In this document: piece after piece, positions 14,142 to 14,286 of the stretch
Numbering within the stretch: the first letter of the stretch is position 1
How the letters are laid out: the number at the start of each line of letters is the position of its first letter
Source of the DNA: an uncultured Collinsella sp.
GTDB taxonomy: Bacteria; Actinomycetota; Coriobacteriia; Coriobacteriales; Coriobacteriaceae
Reading direction: 5' to 3'
DNA: 14,286 nt
Assembly (NCBI GenBank): GCA_900552395.1
Contig: URZJ01000026.1
Coordinates: 1 to 14,286, forward strand
Program-made: the position numbers and the translations under genes
Notes under the pieces: model-generated
Seen by the model: only the letters and a program-made list of their open reading frames with translations
The model's database searches: none
Told to the model about the DNA's origin: nothing

Positions 14142-14205
14142 ACTATACGAACTCGCCAAATATTCAAGAGCTAATCCGTAAACGTTGAAAATTTGCCCGT
14201 AAACG
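14142..14205 (-). promoter_or_regulatory. Candidate gtrA promoter with 21-base-spaced direct repeats
   Basis: On the minus strand TATAGT (complement of 14142-14147) is a plausible -10; no good -35 stands at 17 bases. Just upstream the 9-mer CGTTTACGG occurs twice (complement of 14176-14184 and 14197-14205), 21 bases apart, i.e. two helical turns. That spacing suits an activator or response-regulator dimer. Confidence 0.35.
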
Positions 14206-14207
14206 AG

Positions 14208-14257
14208 CGGCGCCCACGGACGATACTGCGCTGAGTGCGCATCGTCCGTGGGCGCCG
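14208..14257. terminator. Long perfect hairpin, possible terminator of a gene to the right
   Basis: A 17-bp perfect stem (14208-14224 with 14241-14257) has a GCGC/GCGC mini-stem in its loop. Neither side has a proper T-run, so intrinsic termination is uncertain. It may end a minus-strand transcript entering from the right or insulate the gtrA promoter. The remaining 29 bases to the window end show nothing recognisable. Confidence 0.45.
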
Positions 14258-14286
14258 TAATGCTGTGGGGGGGTCGAGCTATTTGG

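Overview
The window reads as a chromosomal segment of a gut actinobacterium of the class Coriobacteriia, most likely Collinsella or a close relative. This is an inference from protein style: Gly/Ser/Lys/Asp-rich surface proteins, small Coriobacteria-type lipoproteins, a FchA-FolD pair, a C69 dipeptidase, GC-rich DNA and SD-led genes. No rRNA, tRNA, CRISPR array or insertion sequence was found.

Layout. (1) Positions 1-1205, minus strand: the first 401 codons of a Tat-exported phospholipase C of the PI-PLC X-domain family, running off the left edge. (2) 1413-2950, minus strand: two tandem paralogous lipoproteins of unknown function, each with its own terminator. A 19-base sequence containing an imperfect palindrome occurs once upstream of each. 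(3) 3222-4817, plus strand: a two-gene folate operon, fchA-folD. This FolD lacks the lysine and glutamine needed for cyclohydrolase activity. (4) 4917-6440: a cytoplasmic family C69 dipeptidase. (5) 6540-8728: a small phasin-like protein and an AarF/UbiB (ABC1) kinase-like membrane protein, closed by a terminator. (6) 8806-13551: a cobalamin riboswitch followed by two surface proteins carrying DUF4430 domains, the fold of the transcobalamin C-terminal domain. The first has three DUF4430 copies, a PQQ-like beta-propeller, an InlB-type repeat and a C-terminal membrane anchor. The second is anchored at its N-terminus and has one DUF4430 domain. A strong terminator follows. (7) 13595-14058, minus strand: a GtrA-family membrane protein with its own terminator. 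Upstream lie a 21-base-spaced direct repeat and a 17-bp perfect hairpin.

The most interesting unit is region 6. A B12-sensing leader RNA precedes exported proteins built from transcobalamin-like domains, which suggests a Gram-positive surface system for corrinoid capture. The first DUF4430 copy is far more GC-rich than its sister copies, so the protein looks like a recombinational mosaic. The second point is the folate pair, where FchA may supply the cyclohydrolase step that the adjacent FolD appears to have lost.
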